Shown here in pieces: positions 10,836-21,771 of a stretch of DNA of 64,000 bases. The notes below the pieces were generated by a model. It was given only the letters and a program-made list of their open reading frames with translations. It had not been told where the DNA came from and ran no database searches. A program made the translations under genes and the position numbers. This DNA is from Deinococcus malanensis (GTDB lineage Bacteria > Deinococcota > Deinococci > Deinococcales > Deinococcaceae). Location: contig NZ_BMPP01000002.1 of NCBI RefSeq assembly GCF_014647655.1, positions 300,770 through 364,769 of the forward strand. The letters run 5' to 3'. How positions within the stretch are numbered: the first letter of the stretch is position 1; the number at the start of each line of letters is the position of its first letter.

Positions 10836-13052
10836 ATGCGCCTGCTGCCGACCGAACGCCCACCCCTGACCATCCGCCGCCTGGCCTGGTCGGCGCTGGC
10901 CGGACTGCTGGCAGGCGTGCTGCTGGCACGTGGGGCTGTGACGCTGGTGCTGGCGCTGGTGCCAGGCGATCAGCCCTATGTGCGCACGGTCGTGGGCACC
11001 TTCGGTGCACTGCTCAGTGTCATCGTGGGCTTTGCGCTGGCGGGGGCGCTGTCCACCCGTGGGCTGCCGATTCCCCGCCTGGGCCTGACCCGGTCGCAGG
11101 CGCGCTGGCGATCCGCTATTGCGGCCGGAAGCACAGCCGGACTGCTGATTCTGCCGGTAGGGGGGCTGCTGGCCTTCGCCGGCGCCTATCACGAAGGGGC
11201 GCTGGGGCAGACCCTGGGGTTGGCGCAGCTGACCTTAGGGCTTGGTCTGCTGGGCGCAGTCTACGGGGGCCTCAGCGGCGGAGTCCTGGGGTTGCTGACG
11301 GTCCGCGCCTCACAGGCGTGGCGGCCAGCACTGGGCGGGCTGCTGGGCTTCGGCGCGGTGGGACTGTGCGCGGGCGTGCTGCTGGGGGCCGCCGGCATCC
11401 CCGATGCACTGTCGGGAGGCGGCTCAGCGCTGCTGACTATCCTGGCAGCTTTCGTAACGACCTCGCAGGTGGTCGGTGACCTGCTGATCGCGCGCGGCAT
11501 CAACGACGCCGTGGACGCTCCACGAGACTGGGCCAGCGACCGTCAGCTCAAGCTGACCCTGGCCAGTCTGGGGCTGGTCGGCCTGGGGGTGTGGGGACTG
11601 GGCAGCGAGGTGGTGGCGTTTGCCCATTCACGGCCCACGAACGCGGTGCCGCTGGCCATACCACAGCGCGCGGCCCCCGGCTGCCCGGCACCGACCGATC
11701 CGCTGGAGCGTGCGGCCTGGAAGGTTACCACCCAGAGTGGGCGGCCCGACTTTTCATGTGGCAACGCTTTCGAAGGCTTCTTGCATGTGCCCCTTCCCCA
11801 CCCCGCGTTCAGCACCCTCCGTGCGACACCGAACGGGGGCTATGACGGTCTGGCCGCGCAGATCGCCTCGGCCCGGCGGGAGGTGCTGCTGGCCGTGATG
11901 GAATGGGACGACAACCCCCGGCAGGAACCGGGGCGGGTGCTGGCCCAGGCGGTCGCACAGCTCTATACGCAGGTGCAGGCTCAGCCAGAGCGCTACCCGG
12001 ATGGCGTCACGGTGCGCATCGCCCTGGGCAACTTTCCGCTGCCCGGCGCCCTGGAATGGGGCACACAGGTATACGGGGCAGCCCGCGCCCTGATTGCGGC
12101 CGGGGTGCCGTTCGCAGACCCGGCGCGGCGCTGGCAGGTCCAGATCGCCAACTACGCGGGAACCTTTCCCCACAGCCACGCCAAGCTGCTGGTTACCGAT
12201 GGCGAGGTCCTGACCGTGATGGGCTTCAACGTCGGGCCGCTGCACCTGCCTTCAGGAACCACCGAAGGACGCGGCGGCAACCTGCGTGACCTCGCCCTGC
12301 AGGTACGCGGGCTGGTGGCCGCCGACGGTCTGAACGTCTTTGACGACCTGTGGGCCCGGAGCCGGCTGCTGACCTGTCCTCCCGGGGTCACGCAGGCAGA
12401 AGTGTCCTCGTGTTCGCTGGGAGACCTGGCCCGTCCCGACCATCCCCAGGGTACCGACCGGCTGCCGCTGAGGCCCGCCGGCGACGACCGGGTGTTCAGC
12501 CTCTACCGCCGCGCCGGCTTTCAGGCTGCCGACGCTGCGCTGGTCGGCATGATCGATGCCACGCAGCAGACCATTGACCTGATGCAGGTGTCGTTCAGCA
12601 TGCGGTTGCGCTGCAACCTCGCGCTGCTCAACCCGCAGCTGTGCCGCCCGGAAGACGCCCTGCCCTGGATGACCGCGCTGGTGCGCGCCGCCCAGCGTGG
12701 TGTGACCATTCGCGCCCTGCTGTATGAGCACGGTTATCTGGGGCTGGAAAACCGCATCGGTGTGGCCGGGCTGCAACGCCTGCTGCGTCAGCGAGGGCTG
12801 GAACACCGCCTGCAGGTCCGCTGGTTCCCGGGACCGGTCCACGCCAAGACCATGCTGCTCGACGGCAGGATGCTGGTGGTGGGCAGCCAGAATCTGCACT
12901 ATTCGTCCTGGGAGGCGCGGGGGCTCAACGAGTATTCTCTGGCAACCACCGCACCCGCAGCGTCAGCGGGATTTGCCCGTGAGTTCGCTTTTTTCTGGGA
13001 GCAGGCGCCCCTTGCCGAAATGCCCGACTGGCTCAGCGAGGCTCTTCCGTGA
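10836..13052 (+). CDS. polytopic membrane protein with phospholipase D-like domain
   Basis: This 738-residue protein has about seven hydrophobic segments in residues 12-270, then a long hydrophilic part holding both HKD half-sites of the PLD superfamily: HAKLLVTD (about 447) followed by GFN, and HAKTMLLD (about 668) followed by GSQN. Both histidine and lysine pairs are intact, so hydrolase or transferase activity on a phosphodiester is expected. Six cysteines lie in the soluble part and none in its motifs, suggesting disulfides and an extracytoplasmic location. The gene lies between thiB and thiP; its stop overlaps the thiP start (GTGA, 13049-13052). The ATG at 10836 was chosen because the membrane region begins there; an upstream in-frame start at 10758 is possible. 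The specific substrate is unknown. Confidence 0.82.
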   Translation: MRLLPTERPPLTIRRLAWSALAGLLAGVLLARGAVTLVLALVPGDQPYVRTVVGTFGALLSVIVGFALAGALSTRGLPIPRLGLTRSQARWRSAIAAGSTAGLLILPVGGLLAFAGAYHEGALGQTLGLAQLTLGLGLLGAVYGGLSGGVLGLLTVRASQAWRPALGGLLGFGAVGLCAGVLLGAAGIPDALSGGGSALLTILAAFVTTSQVVGDLLIARGINDAVDAPRDWASDRQLKLTLASLGLVGLGVWGLGSEVVAFAHSRPTNAVPLAIPQRAAPGCPAPTDPLERAAWKVTTQSGRPDFSCGNAFEGFLHVPLPHPAFSTLRATPNGGYDGLAAQIASARREVLLAVMEWDDNPRQEPGRVLAQAVAQLYTQVQAQPERYPDGVTVRIALGNFPLPGALEWGTQVYGAARALIAAGVPFADPARRWQVQIANYAGTFPHSHAKLLVTDGEVLTVMGFNVGPLHLPSGTTEGRGGNLRDLALQVRGLVAADGLNVFDDLWARSRLLTCPPGVTQAEVSSCSLGDLARPDHPQGTDRLPLRPAGDDRVFSLYRRAGFQAADAALVGMIDATQQTIDLMQVSFSMRLRCNLALLNPQLCRPEDALPWMTALVRAAQRGVTIRALLYEHGYLGLENRIGVAGLQRLLRQRGLEHRLQVRWFPGPVHAKTMLLDGRMLVVGSQNLHYSSWEARGLNEYSLATTAPAASAGFAREFAFFWEQAPLAEMPDWLSEALP

Positions 13053-14596
13053 AGGGCGCCCGGGTGACGGGATGGCTGCTGGCGATGCCGGCCCTGTTGT
13101 TTACCGCGCTGCTGCTGGCCGTGCCGCTGGCGCGCACCCTGCTCGAAGGCGGCCTGAACCTGGAGGTCTGGCGCGACCCGTATTTCCAGGGGCGGCTGGT
13201 CTGGACCCTGGCGCAGGCAAGCGGGACGGCGGTGCTGGCCCTGCTGCTGGGCGCGCCGCTGGCCTACCTGTTGTCGCGGTTCGAGGTGCCGGGCAAGCGG
13301 CTGTTCCTGCGCCTGCTGCTGCTCCCGTTCGTGACCCCGACCCTGGTCGCGGTGCTGGGCCTCTCGGCGCTGCTGGGCCCGCGCGGCTGGGTCACCCGCT
13401 GGACGGGAATGGACCTCAGCGAGACCCCCACGCTGCTGGTGCTGGGCAACCTGTTTTTCAACCTTCCAGTAATGGTACGCCTGGCCTACGGGGGGTTCTC
13501 GCGGGTGCCGCCCGGGCTTCTCGGGGCCGCGCGAACCCTGGGAGCCTCGGCATGGCGCTCAGCACTCAGCGTGGCCCTGCCGCTGGCGCTGCCGGGCCTG
13601 GCTGCGGGGGCCATCCTGGTGTTTCTGTATTCGGCCCTGAGCTTTGGCCTGCCGCTGGCACTGGGCGGCGAACGCTACGCCACGCTGGAGGTGGAGATCT
13701 ACACGCTGACCGCCCTGCAGCTGCGCCTGCCGGAAGCCAGCGCCCTGATTGCCGGACAGCTGCTTCTGACCCTGCTGGCCACCTGGACCTATACCCGGCT
13801 GATTCATGGGGGGCAGGGGGTGCCGGCTGCTGTGCTTCCCCGCGCAAGGGGCAGCGCCCTGGGGGGCATCCTCCTGCTGGGAGGCGCGACCGTGCTGATC
13901 TGCTTTGCGCCGCTGCTGGCCGTGGTGACGCGTGGGCTGCTGGGCACCACCGGTCCCACCCTAGGCTACTGGCAGGGCGTGCTGAGTGACGAGGGCACTC
14001 CTCTGCTGCTGGGCAATACCCTTCGCTTTGCGGCGGCAGCCCTGCTGGGGGCCAGCTTCCTGGGCGCGCTGTACGCGCTGGGAGCCTGGCTGGCCCGCTC
14101 CAGGCTGCTGGATGTGCTGTCATTGCTGCCCCTCATGGTCTCGCCTGTCTCCCTGGCGGCCGGGTACCTGCTGGCCTACCCGGTGCTGGCAGCCACGCTG
14201 CCCATGCTGCTGGCAGCCTATACGCTGCTGGCCCTGCCGCTGGTGGTGCGCTCCCTGCTGCCCGCGCTGCGGGCGCTGCCGCCCAGACTGCTGGAAGCGG
14301 CCCGCACCCTGGGCGCGCGGCCCATTCCTGCGCACCGCAGTGTGACGTTGCCACTGACCCTGCCGGCACTGCGTGGGGGGGCTGCCCTGGCCCTGGCCAC
14401 CGTGCTGGGCGAGTTCGGCGCCACACTGGTGCTGACCCGTCCCGAGTGGGCCACCCTGAGCACCGGCCTGTATGAACGCCTGGGCCGGCCCGGAGAACGC
14501 AATCTGGGCGAGGCCTGCGCCCTGGCCACCGTGCTGCTGCTGCTGTCCACCGCGGCTTTCGGGGTGCTGGACGGCGGCGAAGGAGAGGTCACGTGA
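13049..14596 (+). CDS. thiP: thiamine ABC transporter permease
   Basis: The 515-residue protein has about 12 transmembrane helices in two homologous halves, as in ThiP and FbpB. Each half has an EAA loop that docks the ATPase: [20 protein letters not shown] (about residues 155-174) and [20 protein letters not shown] (about 416-435). It should form the membrane channel for thiamine together with ThiB and ThiQ. The GTG start overlaps the stop of the PLD-like gene and its own stop overlaps the thiQ start, so translation is coupled along the operon. Confidence 0.9.
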   Translation: MKGARVTGWLLAMPALLFTALLLAVPLARTLLEGGLNLEVWRDPYFQGRLVWTLAQASGTAVLALLLGAPLAYLLSRFEVPGKRLFLRLLLLPFVTPTLVAVLGLSALLGPRGWVTRWTGMDLSETPTLLVLGNLFFNLPVMVRLAYGGFSRVPPGLLGAARTLGASAWRSALSVALPLALPGLAAGAILVFLYSALSFGLPLALGGERYATLEVEIYTLTALQLRLPEASALIAGQLLLTLLATWTYTRLIHGGQGVPAAVLPRARGSALGGILLLGGATVLICFAPLLAVVTRGLLGTTGPTLGYWQGVLSDEGTPLLLGNTLRFAAAALLGASFLGALYALGAWLARSRLLDVLSLLPLMVSPVSLAAGYLLAYPVLAATLPMLLAAYTLLALPLVVRSLLPALRALPPRLLEAARTLGARPIPAHRSVTLPLTLPALRGGAALALATVLGEFGATLVLTRPEWATLSTGLYERLGRPGERNLGEACALATVLLLLSTAAFGVLDGGEGEVT

Positions 14597-15609
14597 CTCA
14601 GCAGTCTCGGGGGTCCGGTCCGGCCCTGCAGGTCCAGGGCCTGTGCAAGGCGTTTGGGCCAGTGCAAGCCGCTGCGGACGTGTCGCTCTGCGTGCAAGCA
14701 GGTGAAACCCTGGCGCTGCTGGGGCCGTCGGGCTGCGGCAAAAGCACCGTACTGCGCGGCGTCGCGGGCCTGGAACGCCTGGACAGCGGCCGGGTCGAAG
14801 TGGGAGGCAGGGACGTGAGCAGCCTGCCTCCCGAAGCGCGTCACGTGGGGCTGGTCTTTCAGGACTACGCCCTGTTTCCGCATCTGAGTGTGTTGGGCAA
14901 CGTGTCGTACGGCCCTCGCATGCGCGGCGCACGTCGTCCGGCTGCTCAGGCCCGGGCCCGCGAGGCGCTGGCGCTGGTGGACCTGTCGGCCCTGGAGGCC
15001 CGCCGTCCGGCCCAGCTGTCCGGCGGTCAGCAGCAGCGGGTGGCGCTGGCGCGCGCCGTGGCCACCGGCTCCCCGCTGCTGCTGCTCGATGAGCCCCTGT
15101 CCAACCTGGACGAAAGATTGCGGGCCCAGCTACGCACCGACCTGCACGCCCTGTTTGCCCGGATCGGGGCCGGGGTCCTGCTGGTGACCCACGACCAGCG
15201 CGAGGCCCTGGCCCTGGCCCACCGGGTCGCTGTGATGCGCGCGGGCCGAATTGTGCAGCAGGGCACCGCCGCCGAGGTTTTTGCGAGGCCCGCGACCGCC
15301 TGGGTGGCCTCCTTCCTGGGGCATACCAATGTGCTGGGAGGCCAGAACGGCATGGCCCGGCTGATCCCGGAAAGTGCCATACGGCTCGGCCAGGGAGACT
15401 GCTGCAGGGTCACGGCGCGGCAGGTCACGGAGCTGGGTGAAACCGTGACGGTCCGTCATCCGCTGGGCGCGCTGACCCTGCATCTCAGTGCCCGTGAACG
15501 CGCGCTGGCGCAGAGCCACATGCTGCAGCTCGAACTCGATCTCGCACAGGTGCTGACGCTGCCTGACGACCGCGAGAGCCCGCCATCCGTCTTCAGGGAG
15601 CCGTCGTGA
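14593..15609 (+). CDS. thiQ: thiamine ABC transporter ATP-binding protein
   Basis: This 338-residue ATPase shows Walker [10 protein letters not shown] (about residues 42-50), Q-loop FQDYALFPH, signature [14 protein letters not shown], Walker [13 protein letters not shown] and H-loop VTHDQ. It is longer than the short ThiQ of E. coli (about 230 residues), with a C-terminal regulatory extension of about 100 residues of TOBE type, like FbpC and PotA. Operon position and pairing with ThiB and ThiP assign it to thiamine uptake. GTG start, overlapping thiP (GTGA). Confidence 0.88.
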   Translation: MTQQSRGSGPALQVQGLCKAFGPVQAAADVSLCVQAGETLALLGPSGCGKSTVLRGVAGLERLDSGRVEVGGRDVSSLPPEARHVGLVFQDYALFPHLSVLGNVSYGPRMRGARRPAAQARAREALALVDLSALEARRPAQLSGGQQQRVALARAVATGSPLLLLDEPLSNLDERLRAQLRTDLHALFARIGAGVLLVTHDQREALALAHRVAVMRAGRIVQQGTAAEVFARPATAWVASFLGHTNVLGGQNGMARLIPESAIRLGQGDCCRVTARQVTELGETVTVRHPLGALTLHLSARERALAQSHMLQLELDLAQVLTLPDDRESPPSVFREPS

Positions 15610-16223
15610 TCGCATGGATTCTGGTAGGCGGCCGGCTCACTCCGGGCCACACGCTGCTTCGCCTTCCCGTACCGGATCTGGTGGTTGCGGCAGATGGCGG
15701 GGCACGCCACGCAGCCTCGCTGGGCACACGGGTGGACGTATGGGTCGGCGACTTCGATTCCTCGGAAGGCCTGCTGCTCGACGCCCCCCGCGAGGTTCAT
15801 CCCGCGGCCAAGGACGAGACCGATGCCGAACTGGCGGTCAGGGTGACCCGGGCCCGTGGTGCCAGAACCCTGGTGTTCATAGGCGCGTTCGGCGGGCGCT
15901 TCGATCACGCGGCGGCGCTGATGCTGGGCAGCCTGCGCCTGGCGCGCGAAGGCCTGAGTGTCAGCCTGACCAGCGGGGACGAGTGGGCCTGGCCGCTGCT
16001 GCCTGCCTCTCCCGTGTCGATGGAACTGCCGCCCGGAACCACGCTGAGTGTGCTGGCCTGCACGGACCTGACCGGCCTGACTCTGCAGGGTGTCCGCTGG
16101 CCGCTGGAGCGGGCTGACGTGCCGCTGGGGAGCGGCTGGACCGTCAGCAACGAGACCACCCACACGGCGGTCACCGTCTCCCTTCAGGGGGGAGCAGCGC
16201 TGGTCACGGCCGTGCACCATTAA
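15606..16223 (+). CDS. thiN: thiamine pyrophosphokinase
   Basis: The 205-residue enzyme transfers pyrophosphate from ATP to thiamine to give TPP. Visible family motifs are AADGGARHA (about residues 30-38), VGDFDS (about 49-54), the KDETDAELAV acidic segment (about 74-83), and GAFGGRFDHA (about 97-106). The GTG start overlaps the thiQ stop (GTGA at 15606-15609). As last gene of the riboswitch operon it converts imported thiamine to TPP, the ligand of the riboswitch, closing a feedback loop. Confidence 0.92.
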   Translation: MIAWILVGGRLTPGHTLLRLPVPDLVVAADGGARHAASLGTRVDVWVGDFDSSEGLLLDAPREVHPAAKDETDAELAVRVTRARGARTLVFIGAFGGRFDHAAALMLGSLRLAREGLSVSLTSGDEWAWPLLPASPVSMELPPGTTLSVLACTDLTGLTLQGVRWPLERADVPLGSGWTVSNETTHTAVTVSLQGGAALVTAVHH

Positions 16224-16257
16224 GAGAGGTTCTGGAACCCGCCGCGCTCTGGCCGCG

Positions 16258-16263
16258 TAGGGT
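16258..16263 (+). promoter_or_regulatory. -10 element TAGGGT, leaderless start
   Basis: TAGGGT lies 6 nt before the ATG at 16270. Confidence 0.45.
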
Positions 16264-16269
16264 GAAGGC

Positions 16270-17013
16270 ATGAGAAGGCGTGGTCCCGGATGCGGTTGTC
16301 TTGGTTGTGGTGGCGGATCGTTGCTGGTGCTGGCCCTGCTGGGTGCACTGGCGTGGTTCGTGGTGATTCGTCCTGCGCAGGACTTCCTGAACGGCTGGCG
16401 GGCGCCGCAGACCCAGAGCCAGACCGGCCAGAATCAGCCGGGGCAGAATCCGTCAGGTCAGGGAAATGACAGCGGGGTCGTCGTGCCGCAGCTGCCCGGA
16501 AACGACACAGCGAACAACGAGGCAGCGTCCGGCACCAGCAACGACGCGGCTCCTGCGGCCACGGGCGACGTGAATGCGCCGGTCACCCGGGCCGAGGTCC
16601 AGAAATTCGTGCGTGTCCGCCGCGATGTGCGCCAGGCTCTGGGCACCAGCTTTACCGGACTGCAGGAGGTCTGGACCGATATCCAGAGCGGACAGAACCC
16701 CAACCTGCTGCAGGTCGTCGGCGTGTTGCGCAACGCCGGGGGCAGCGTGGCTGCCGCCCGCAACGCCCAGACTGCGGCCCTGCAGCGCGAGAACCTGAGC
16801 CCTGAGCGCTACGCGGCCGTACGCTCGGCGGTCAACCGCGCCCTGGGGCTACCAAATGTGGACTTTGCGCGCGCCGCCGAGGCGCTGCAACGCGGACAGT
16901 TGCCGGACCTGAACGGCACGGTGCAGACGGCAACCGCCCAGGAAAAGGCCCTGGTGGAGCCGTTCCGTAAGGAGCTGCTGGCCACTTCGGCAGCAGGACT
17001 GCTGGGGTTGTAA
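16270..17013 (+). CDS. single-pass membrane protein of unknown function
   Basis: No family was recognised in this 247-residue protein. The first 14 residues hold four glycine-flanked cysteines or their neighbours (GCGCLGCGGG), directly before one transmembrane helix (LLVLALLGALAWFVVI, about 18-33). A low-complexity linker rich in Gln, Asn and Gly follows (about 48-105). The C-terminal 130 residues are predicted helical and hydrophilic (VTRAEVQKFVRVRRDVRQAL and on) and probably sit outside the membrane. The cysteine cluster on the cytoplasmic side could bind metal or be acylated. It has its own leaderless promoter and a terminator. Confidence 0.7.
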   Translation: MRRRGPGCGCLGCGGGSLLVLALLGALAWFVVIRPAQDFLNGWRAPQTQSQTGQNQPGQNPSGQGNDSGVVVPQLPGNDTANNEAASGTSNDAAPAATGDVNAPVTRAEVQKFVRVRRDVRQALGTSFTGLQEVWTDIQSGQNPNLLQVVGVLRNAGGSVAAARNAQTAALQRENLSPERYAAVRSAVNRALGLPNVDFARAAEALQRGQLPDLNGTVQTATAQEKALVEPFRKELLATSAAGLLGL

Positions 17014-17031
17014 CCCCGACCACGCCCGCGC

Positions 17032-17060
17032 GGCAGAGGTCCCTGAACCGGGCCTCTGCC
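17032..17060 (+). terminator. terminator after the 16270 gene
   Basis: The 8-bp stem GGCAGAGG/CCTCTGCC with a 13-nt loop is followed by CCTTTCCC. Confidence 0.6.
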
Positions 17061-17127
17061 CCTTTCCCTGCCGGAAGGTCAAGGCCGCTTGAAGCCCGAG
17101 CATTCCCGCCCGCTCATGCGTATCCGT

Positions 17128-17133
17128 TACCTT
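17128..17133 (+). promoter_or_regulatory. -10 element TACCTT before hemL
   Basis: TACCTT lies 7 nt before the ATG at 17141, leaving no room for a normal ribosome site. Confidence 0.5.
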
Positions 17134-17140
17134 GAGGCTC

Positions 17141-18466
17141 ATGACTTCATCCACCACCACGCGCTCCGAGGCACTGTTCGAGCGGGCGCGCGCTGTCACG
17201 CCGGGCGGCGTCAACAGCCCGGTGCGGGCCTTTAAAAGTGTGGGCGGCGTGCCGCGCTTTATCCGCGAGGCTCACGGCGCCTACCTGACCGATATGGACG
17301 GCACCCGGTACGTCGATTACATCGGCTCGTGGGGACCGATGATCCTGGGCCATGACCACCCGGTTATCCGCGAGGCGATTGCCACCGCCCTGACCGGTGG
17401 CACCAGCTTCGGCGCTCCTGGAGAGCGGGAAGTCGAACTGGCCGAACTGGTCACCCGCCTGACCGGCGCGGGCCGGGTGCGCTTCGTCAATAGCGGCACC
17501 GAGGCCACCATGAGTGCCCTGCGGCTCGCACGCGGCTTTACCGGCCGCAAGTTCATCGTGAAGTTCCGCGGCAATTACCATGGCCACGCCGATGGTCTGC
17601 TGGTCGAGGCCGGCAGCGGCCTGCTGACCAACGCTTCTGGGGTCCTGGGCGCCGCAGCCCCCAGCAGTGCCGGCGTGCCGGAAGAGTACGCCTCCCTGAC
17701 ACTGGTCAGTGAATACAACGACTCCGAGGCCCTGGACGCCCTGATGCGCCTGCGTGGTCATGAGATCGCCGCCGTGATCTTCGAGCCGGTGGTGGGCAAC
17801 GCCGGGGTGCTGGTCCCCACGCCCGACTTCCTGGCGGCGCTGCACCGGGTCAAGGCGTCCGGCGCGCTGCTGGTCGCCGACGAGGTGATGACCGGCTTCC
17901 GTCTGTCGCTGAATGGAGCGACCGGCCTGCTGGGGCTGGAACCGGACCTGACCTGCTGGGGCAAGATCATCGGCGGGGGGCTGCCGGTCGGGGCCTATGG
18001 CGGCCGTGCCGACGTGATGGATTTCGTCTCCCCGCAGGGCCCGGTGTATCAGGCCGGCACCCTCAGCGGAAATCCGCTGGCCATGGCAGCGGGGCTGGCC
18101 ACCCTGCGCACGCTGGAAGCCGATCCAGGGCTGTACGAACGGCTGGAGGCCTACACGGCCGCGCTGGCGGCCGGACTGCGCGGCCTTGCGACAGAAGCGG
18201 GCGTGCCGCTCAGCATCAACCGGGTCGGCTCCATGCTGACCGCCTTTCATCAGGACGTCCCGGACGGAAGTATCCGCACCTACGTCCAGGCCGCGCGCAG
18301 TGACACGGCGGGCTTTGCTGGGTGGTTCCAGGGCATGCTCTCGCGCGGGGTGTACTGGGCGCCGTCGCAGTTCGAAAGCATTTTCGTAAGCGGCGCACAC
18401 ACGGACAGGGAGTTGAACGTCACGCTGGAAGCGGCGCGCGCCGCCTATGGGGGAACACCTGTATGA
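17141..18466 (+). CDS. hemL: glutamate-1-semialdehyde 2,1-aminomutase
   Basis: This 441-residue PLP enzyme converts glutamate-1-semialdehyde to 5-aminolevulinate in the C5 route of tetrapyrrole synthesis. It starts with the family pattern TPGGVNSPVRAFKSVGG. It has the PLP contacts NSGTEATMSALRLARG (about 122-137), DEVMTGFR (about 247), and the Schiff-base lysine in WGKIIGGGLPVGAYGG (about 273). ATG 17141 was chosen over an in-frame TTG three codons upstream because a leaderless -10 lies 7 nt before it. Its stop overlaps the start of the CoA-binding gene. Confidence 0.94.
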   Translation: MTSSTTTRSEALFERARAVTPGGVNSPVRAFKSVGGVPRFIREAHGAYLTDMDGTRYVDYIGSWGPMILGHDHPVIREAIATALTGGTSFGAPGEREVELAELVTRLTGAGRVRFVNSGTEATMSALRLARGFTGRKFIVKFRGNYHGHADGLLVEAGSGLLTNASGVLGAAAPSSAGVPEEYASLTLVSEYNDSEALDALMRLRGHEIAAVIFEPVVGNAGVLVPTPDFLAALHRVKASGALLVADEVMTGFRLSLNGATGLLGLEPDLTCWGKIIGGGLPVGAYGGRADVMDFVSPQGPVYQAGTLSGNPLAMAAGLATLRTLEADPGLYERLEAYTAALAAGLRGLATEAGVPLSINRVGSMLTAFHQDVPDGSIRTYVQAARSDTAGFAGWFQGMLSRGVYWAPSQFESIFVSGAHTDRELNVTLEAARAAYGGTPV

Positions 18467-18891
18467 CGCTACTGCACGGCACCCAGGACATTGTTCGCGT
18501 CCTGACGGAGAACAAGGTGATTGCTGTGGTCGGCTTCCACCGCGACAGCACCAAGGCTGCCCACTACGTTCCGGAATACATGCACCGCCAGGGCTACACG
18601 ATCATTCCGGTGAACCCGGCGCTCGCCGACCGGGGTGAGAGCTATTTCGGGCATAAGGCAGTTGCGTCTCTGAGTGAAATCACGGCGCCGGTAGACGTCG
18701 TTGAGATTTTCCGCCGCAGTGACAAGGTCGGGTTGCACCTGGGCGACATTCTGGCCATGAATCCGCTGCCCCGGGTGGTATGGCTCCAGCTGGGTATCCG
18801 AAACAACGAGGTCGCGCGGGAACTGACGGCACGCGGTATTGACGTGATTCAGGACCGCTGCATGCTGGCCGACCACCGCGCCCTGCTGTAA
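18463..18891 (+). CDS. CoA-binding domain protein
   Basis: The 142-residue protein is a single Rossmann-like CoA-binding domain: VIAVVGFHRDSTKAAHYVPEYM, with the dinucleotide loop near residue 20, GYTIIPVNPAL, VDVVEIFRRS, and the C-terminal VIQDRCMLADHR. Such YccU-type proteins bind CoA but their role is poorly defined. The ATG overlaps the hemL stop (ATGA, 18463-18466), suggesting co-production with an enzyme of haem synthesis. Confidence 0.85.
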   Translation: MTLLHGTQDIVRVLTENKVIAVVGFHRDSTKAAHYVPEYMHRQGYTIIPVNPALADRGESYFGHKAVASLSEITAPVDVVEIFRRSDKVGLHLGDILAMNPLPRVVWLQLGIRNNEVARELTARGIDVIQDRCMLADHRALL

Positions 18892-18900
18892 GCGGCGCGC

Positions 18901-18936
18901 GAATCGGGGGCCAGCCGTGACGGAGGCCCCCGGTTC
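18901..18936. terminator. bidirectional terminator between convergent genes
   Basis: GAATCGGGGGCC pairs with GGCCCCCGGTTC over 12 positions with one G-T type mismatch and a 12-nt loop, between the CoA-binding gene and hom, which converge here. Confidence 0.55.
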
Positions 18937-18957
18937 GTACCCATCAGAACCTCAGCG

Positions 18958-19920
18958 TTAGTGCAGCGGGACGTGTCCGGGAAAACCCAGCAGGTAGTCC
19001 AGCAGGTCGCCTACCATCGCTGAGGCCGTCACCATGCCTCCGGCGCCGCCGCCCGCGAAGATCAGTGAGCCGCATTCCTCGCCTTCGTAGATCATGGCGT
19101 TGCGGCTCGCTCCCGACGTGCACAGGGCGTGTGTGGCGGGCAGACGCCGTGGCGCGACCGTCGCCTTCCAGGTGCCGCCCTGTTTCTCCAGTTGCGCCAC
19201 GAGCTTGATGCGTTCTCCCTGGGCACGGGCGTCCTCGATATCCGCCAGGGTCACGTCCTCGATGCCCTGCACCTGCACGGCGCTGTAAGAAAAGTTGCCG
19301 TCGGCGCTGAAGCGGGCCAGGACCGTCAGCTTGTGCGCGGTGTCAAAGCCACCGACGTCCAGGGTCGGCGGGTCCTCGGCGTATCCCAGGGCCTGCGCCT
19401 GGGCCAGGGCATCGGCATAGGGCCGCCCCTCTTCCATCTGGCCCAGCACGTAGTTGCAGGTGCCGTTCAGCACTGCCTGCAGCCGGGTAAAGGTGCTGGC
19501 CCGCAGCACGGTGCTCATGGGTCCAATGACCGGCGTGCCCGCCATGACTGACGCCTCGTAGTACAGCCGACCGTCCAGGGCGTGCTCGCGCAGGTCGTCC
19601 CAGCGCTCGGCCAGCAGCGCCTTGTTGGCAGTAATCACGGCCCGTCCCGAGCGCAGGTAGGGCCGCAGCAGTTCCAGCGGGCGCTCGATGCCTCCCATGC
19701 ACTCGATGACCACGCCGCACTCCTGCAGGAAGTCGGCACAGTCGGTGACCCGCGTGCCCGGCGGCACGTCGCGTGGCTTGTTCACGTCGCGCACGAGCAC
19801 GCCGGCAACCTCGATGCGCACGCCCAGGTCGGTGAAGATGTTTTCCCGGCGCTGAATCAGTTTCAGGACGTCCTGGCCTACGGTGCCGCTGCCCAGGATG
19901 CCGATGGTGACGGTTCTCAT
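18958..19920 (-). CDS. hom: homoserine dehydrogenase
   Basis: The 320-residue enzyme reduces aspartate semialdehyde to homoserine. The N-terminus has the Rossmann motif [15 protein letters not shown] (residues 8-22). The catalytic region includes [16 protein letters not shown], with the conserved lysine, and [28 protein letters not shown] and [15 protein letters not shown] follow as in the family. At 320 residues it lacks the C-terminal ACT domain (usual total about 430), so allosteric inhibition by threonine through ACT is not expected. It works between asd and metX. Confidence 0.93.
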   Translation of the reverse strand: MRTVTIGILGSGTVGQDVLKLIQRRENIFTDLGVRIEVAGVLVRDVNKPRDVPPGTRVTDCADFLQECGVVIECMGGIERPLELLRPYLRSGRAVITANKALLAERWDDLREHALDGRLYYEASVMAGTPVIGPMSTVLRASTFTRLQAVLNGTCNYVLGQMEEGRPYADALAQAQALGYAEDPPTLDVGGFDTAHKLTVLARFSADGNFSYSAVQVQGIEDVTLADIEDARAQGERIKLVAQLEKQGGTWKATVAPRRLPATHALCTSGASRNAMIYEGEECGSLIFAGGGAGGMVTASAMVGDLLDYLLGFPGHVPLH

Positions 19921-19927
19921 GGACCCA

Positions 19928-19933
19928 AAGCTA
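19928..19933 (-). promoter_or_regulatory. -10 element TAGCTT, leaderless start
   Basis: On the minus strand TAGCTT lies 7 nt before the hom ATG. Confidence 0.5.
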
Positions 19934-20116
19934 ACGCGCGGGTCAGGGCAGGGACGCGGGGCGGGTTAGGCGTGGGGCTAAGGACGTCTTGGGTGCACCT
20001 TCAGTCGGCGCCTGGGGCGCGGGCGGTACACTGCACGGCATGTTTCCTGTGAATTCATTGGTTTCGTGTAATGGGAGTCCGCCGGGCAGGTCGCCGGGCC
20101 GGATTGTGTCGGGTCC

Positions 20117-21203
<1,087 letters not shown>

Positions 21204-21217
<14 letters not shown>

Positions 21218-21698
21218 CCTGCTGGTGGCCGCCGGCGTGCTGCGTGACCGCTTCGGGCGGGTGCTGCTGGTGGGCAACGACTGGCAGGGCCACGGCCGGG
21301 TCCGCCATACCCTGCCCGGTGGGGTGGTCGAGCCCGGCGAAACGTTGCCTGAGGCGCTGTACCGCGAGATCTTTGAAGAAACTGGTCTGAAACTCACCGG
21401 CATCAAGCACATGGCCTACACCGTGCATATCGAAGACGAGCGGCGCGGCGAGCGCGCCATCGCGGTGGCGTTCGAGGCCACCTGGGAAGGCCTGCTCAAC
21501 CCCAGTGACCCGGACGGCTTCATCGTGGAGGCCCGCTTCTGCTCTATCGATGAGGCGCTGGACAAGCTCGATTCGCCGCCCATGCGCGAGCCTCTCAGTG
21601 ACTACCTGCAGACCGGTGAGCCAGGGCGGTTCTACGCTTTCAAGGGCTGGGACGGGCGGGGCGGCCTGCGGATTCCGGCCCTGAAACCCAGAAGCTAG
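21204..21698 (+). CDS. Nudix hydrolase
   Basis: The 164-residue protein has a complete Nudix box, [15 protein letters not shown] then REIFEETGL (about residues 39-61), after VRHTLPG. The ATG at 21204 lies inside the 3' end of prfA (different frame) with GAGGAGG nearby, so the two are probably coupled. The substrate cannot be deduced; an ADP-ribose or nucleotide-type pyrophosphatase is likely. Confidence 0.87.
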
Positions 21699-21729
21699 GA
21701 GCGCCGTGGGCAAGCCTGGAACAACACAA

Positions 21730-21755
21730 AGGCCCGGAGACTAATCCCCGGGCCT
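21730..21755. terminator. bidirectional terminator
   Basis: The 8-bp stem AGGCCCGG/CCGGGCCT is flanked by AAA on the left and TGTTCCTTT on the right. It lies between the convergent Nudix and nitroreductase genes. Confidence 0.7.
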
Positions 21756-21771
21756 GTTCCTTTCACTGACT

